DNA from: Candidatus Obscuribacter sp.
GTDB lineage: Bacteria; Cyanobacteriota; Vampirovibrionia; Obscuribacterales; Obscuribacteraceae
Length of the DNA: 64,000 nt
Reading direction: 5' to 3'
NCBI GenBank assembly: GCA_016718315.1
Contig: JADKDV010000012.1
Location: forward strand, 34,284-98,283
Shown here: positions 61,809-64,000 of the stretch, one piece after another
How positions within the stretch are numbered: position 1 is the first letter of the stretch
Layout of the letters: each line of letters begins with the position of its first letter
The notes under the pieces: generated by a model
Seen by the model: the letters and a program-made list of their open reading frames with translations, nothing else
What the model was told of the DNA's origin: nothing
Database searches by the model: none
Program-made: the position numbers and the translations under genes

Positions 61809-63936
61809 AAGCCGTGGTTGCCGAAGCCGACAAAGCATCATCACAGACGCTGGGGCTGAGGCAAGTAAATAAAGCGGCGCTAATCCGTCTGGGCGTTGTG
61901 TTTTTGCTTTCCGGTGCCTCTTCGCTTCTATATCAGGTAGCCTGGCAAAGACTGCTTACCATAAATTATGGCGTAGGACCAGTCTCTGTCACCCTGATAG
62001 TAAGCATGTATATGCTTGGGCTGGGACTTGGCGCACTAGCTGGCGGAGCACTAGCCCAGCGCTATGCTGGCAAATCAGTACTTATTTACTGCCTTTGTGA
62101 AATCATACTTGGTCTTTTTGGTCTCGCATCCATTCCAATCTTACACTGGCTTGGTAATGCCACAAGCAGCGCCAGTTTTGCTGTTTACTGTCTTTGTATT
62201 TGCGCCTTCCTATGCCTGCCCACAATATTCAATCTTTTGCTTGCCGCCAGCGTCTATTTTGCCCTGCCAAAATCAAATCGGGCATACATTCTCCACCAAG
62301 CCAATTCACAGCCCAAGAAATCACCAAAGAGCCAGACATAAAACTTGGCACAAAGGTGTATATCTGGGTTTTGCCACTGGCTTTGTGGCAATTGGTTTTG
62401 AAATAGTCTGGTTCAGAACAATTGAGATAATTGTCAAATCTTCCCCATACGCTTTCGCTACTGTTCTTGGAATTTATTTGACAGGCATCGGGATTGGCAG
62501 CAGTTTAGTAAATAAATTTCTGAGTGCAAAACCAAAGATCAACCGCTCTCAGCTTTACTTCACGTTTCAATGCGCAATTAGTGCGTATGTGGTTCTATCA
62601 TATACGCTGCTCACAACCTATCCAGCAAAAAAACTAATAGCTCTTTCAAACACACAGGAGCTACACCCGTCACTTACGACAAAGCTTTTCGAGAGCCTTA
62701 GCGCATTTCAGAACGGATGGTTTGTTTACTTTGATATTCTGCTTTGGCCTATCTTTTTCATGCTTATACCAACGATATTAATGGGCGCAAGCTTCCCACT
62801 AATATCCTCTATAGTTCACAATAACAAGATGGAACCTGGCAAAACAGTAGGTTTAGTCTATTTCCTTACAATCATTGGAAACGTTACGGGCGGCATAATA
62901 ACTGGCTTTGTGCTTTTGCATCACGTTGGAACATCTTGCACCGTACTTTCCCTCTGCTTCCTGGGTTTAGCAACATTCAGCGGTCCACTAATTACCGGAA
63001 AACTAACCTACAAATCAAAGATACTCGTTCTAGGACTCTTAATTATTCCTTTACTAGCACTCACTCGATACCCAAATAGCGAACAGCTAATACAAGGACT
63101 ACACCCCAAAGCAGGGAACGACTACACCTGCTTTATCCAAGAAAGTTCTAGTTGCGTAGACTTAGCTTATAACAAGGGCGAAGAGGTCTGTCACTACATT
63201 AATGGTCTAGCGCATGGAGGACGCCAACCTCATATGTACGGCTTTGCTGTCCGAGCAATAGACAGTTTGTGCTGTACAAGCAAACACGAAAATATTCTGG
63301 TTATTGGATACGGTACCGGAACAATCGTCGAAACCTTGTTACGGTCGGAAGAAGTCAAATCAGTAACGGTGGTAGAACTAAATGAAGCTGTAATGATCAA
63401 CCTAAAGAAGATGCCTCTCTTTAAGCGCCTTCTTAGCGACAACAGAATAAAGGTAGTAGTTGATGATGGTCGACGTTTCCTCAATTCGACAAGCAATAAG
63501 TACGACATCATCTTAATGGACCCACTCAGATCATCGACGCTTTCACAGCAACAATATCTATTCAAAAGAGTTCTTTAAAATAGTAAAAGCACATTTAGAG
63601 CCCAACGGCGTATTGATGGTCTGGCTAGACAACTTAAACGTCATTCCCAAAACGCTCGCCTCAGTATTCAACCATCTCAGGTTGGATCAAAGCTTTTGCA
63701 TTGCTTCAGACGGCAAGATTTCTTTCGATAATTCTCTCAAGGATAAAATGTTCAGAACTTTCACCAGCGAAGAGCAAGAACTACTCAAGGTTTATGAACA
63801 GTATTTGGGCGATGAAAAATATGTAAAAGAGCACACCAAGTCATTTCCAATAAATACAGACCTTAGGCCTGTCACTGAATATCACCTCGGAGAGTTGGTG
63901 AGAAATCAACAATCAAATGGTGCTCAGCGGAATTGA
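61805..63936 (+). pseudogene. Disrupted MFS/spermidine-synthase-like fusion protein
   Basis: The start has the family's N-terminal membrane half (FLLSGASSLLYQVAWQRLLT). It ends early near 62341. The second half continues in a different frame, with GFATGFVAIGFEIVWFRTIEI and a SpeE-like SAM domain (NILVIGYGTGTIVETLL, VTVVELNEAVM, ILMDPLRSS), which ends at 63578. The last part continues in a third frame (YSKEFFKIVKAHLEPNGVLMVW). The shifts lie near 62290-62345 and near 63530-63545. The sequence from about 62345 looks more AT-rich than upstream. True double disruption or assembly error are both possible. The start overlaps the previous stop by 4 bases. Confidence 0.75.
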
Positions 63937-64000
63937 ATAGCTATTGGAACACGGGGACATTGAGATGTTAGACAAAGTTGCATCTTCTTCTGAGACACTG

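Noticed and set aside
62064..63578. Independent 504-residue gene starting at 62064
   Set aside because: Its first 90 residues are out-of-frame translation of the upstream membrane half. It is the middle of the broken fusion gene.
1..64000. Insertion sequences, prophage, tRNA or rRNA
   Set aside because: No transposase, integrase, phage structural gene, or tRNA-like cloverleaf was found on reading either strand.

Overview
Organism. The window has no rRNA or tRNA, so placement is inference. About half the bases are G or C. Exported proteins, lipoproteins, a two-component network, GT-C membrane glycosyltransferases and many TPR proteins point to a free-living, envelope-rich bacterium. My best guess is an Obscuribacterales/Melainabacteria-type non-photosynthetic cyanobacterial relative, held with low confidence. 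TGA ends many intact genes here (for example at 22550, 24360, 32529, 46504, 52685), so the code is standard.

Layout. 1-8 kb: end of a membrane protein, an AAA ATPase, a ComEC-like DNA-uptake channel, a long unknown protein and a TPR protein. 8-10.7 kb: nucleotide metabolism (dCTP deaminase, B12-dependent ribonucleotide reductase). 10.9-15.7 kb: a signalling block of receiver, Hpt and kinase modules, several lacking catalytic residues. 15.7-19.3 kb: a flavin reductase, an aldo/keto reductase, a His-rich membrane protein and a coiled-coil-like protein. 20-25.3 kb: a degenerate PD-(D/E)XK protein, then xseA-xseB-TPR/AAA-deacetylase in one direction. 25.3-32.5 kb: housekeeping (citrate synthase, L9, GNAT, RlmD-like methylase, SbcD-like nuclease). 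32.6-51.9 kb: surface glycan functions (MBOAT/SGNH acyl-transfer pair, ABC-2 permease, phosphomannomutase, GT2, GT4, epimerase and two GT-C proteins), interrupted by an orphan AbiEi-like regulator and a 47-bp tandem array. 52-54.5 kb: an OmpR-type regulator and a sensor kinase, convergent. 54.6-59 kb: exported TPR/thioredoxin protein, Gfo/Idh oxidoreductase, M15-peptidase-like protein and TPR protein. 59.3-64 kb: a second sugar cluster with a ruined aminotransferase, a GT2, a methyltransferase and a broken MFS/spermidine-synthase-like gene.

Most notable. The gene at 54607-55302 has an in-frame TGA exactly where thioredoxin carries its first redox cysteine (W-TGA-G-P-C-K). The reading frame and thioredoxin fold continue intact for 78 codons. 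This is best read as a candidate selenocysteine thioredoxin fused to exported TPRs, with a hairpin starting right after the TGA. A Cys-to-stop substitution or a sequence error is the main rival, made more plausible by three other damaged genes (MBOAT near 34000, aminotransferase 59331-60212, MFS/SpeE-like 61805-63936). Also worth attention are the degenerate phosphorelay block and the 47-bp array.
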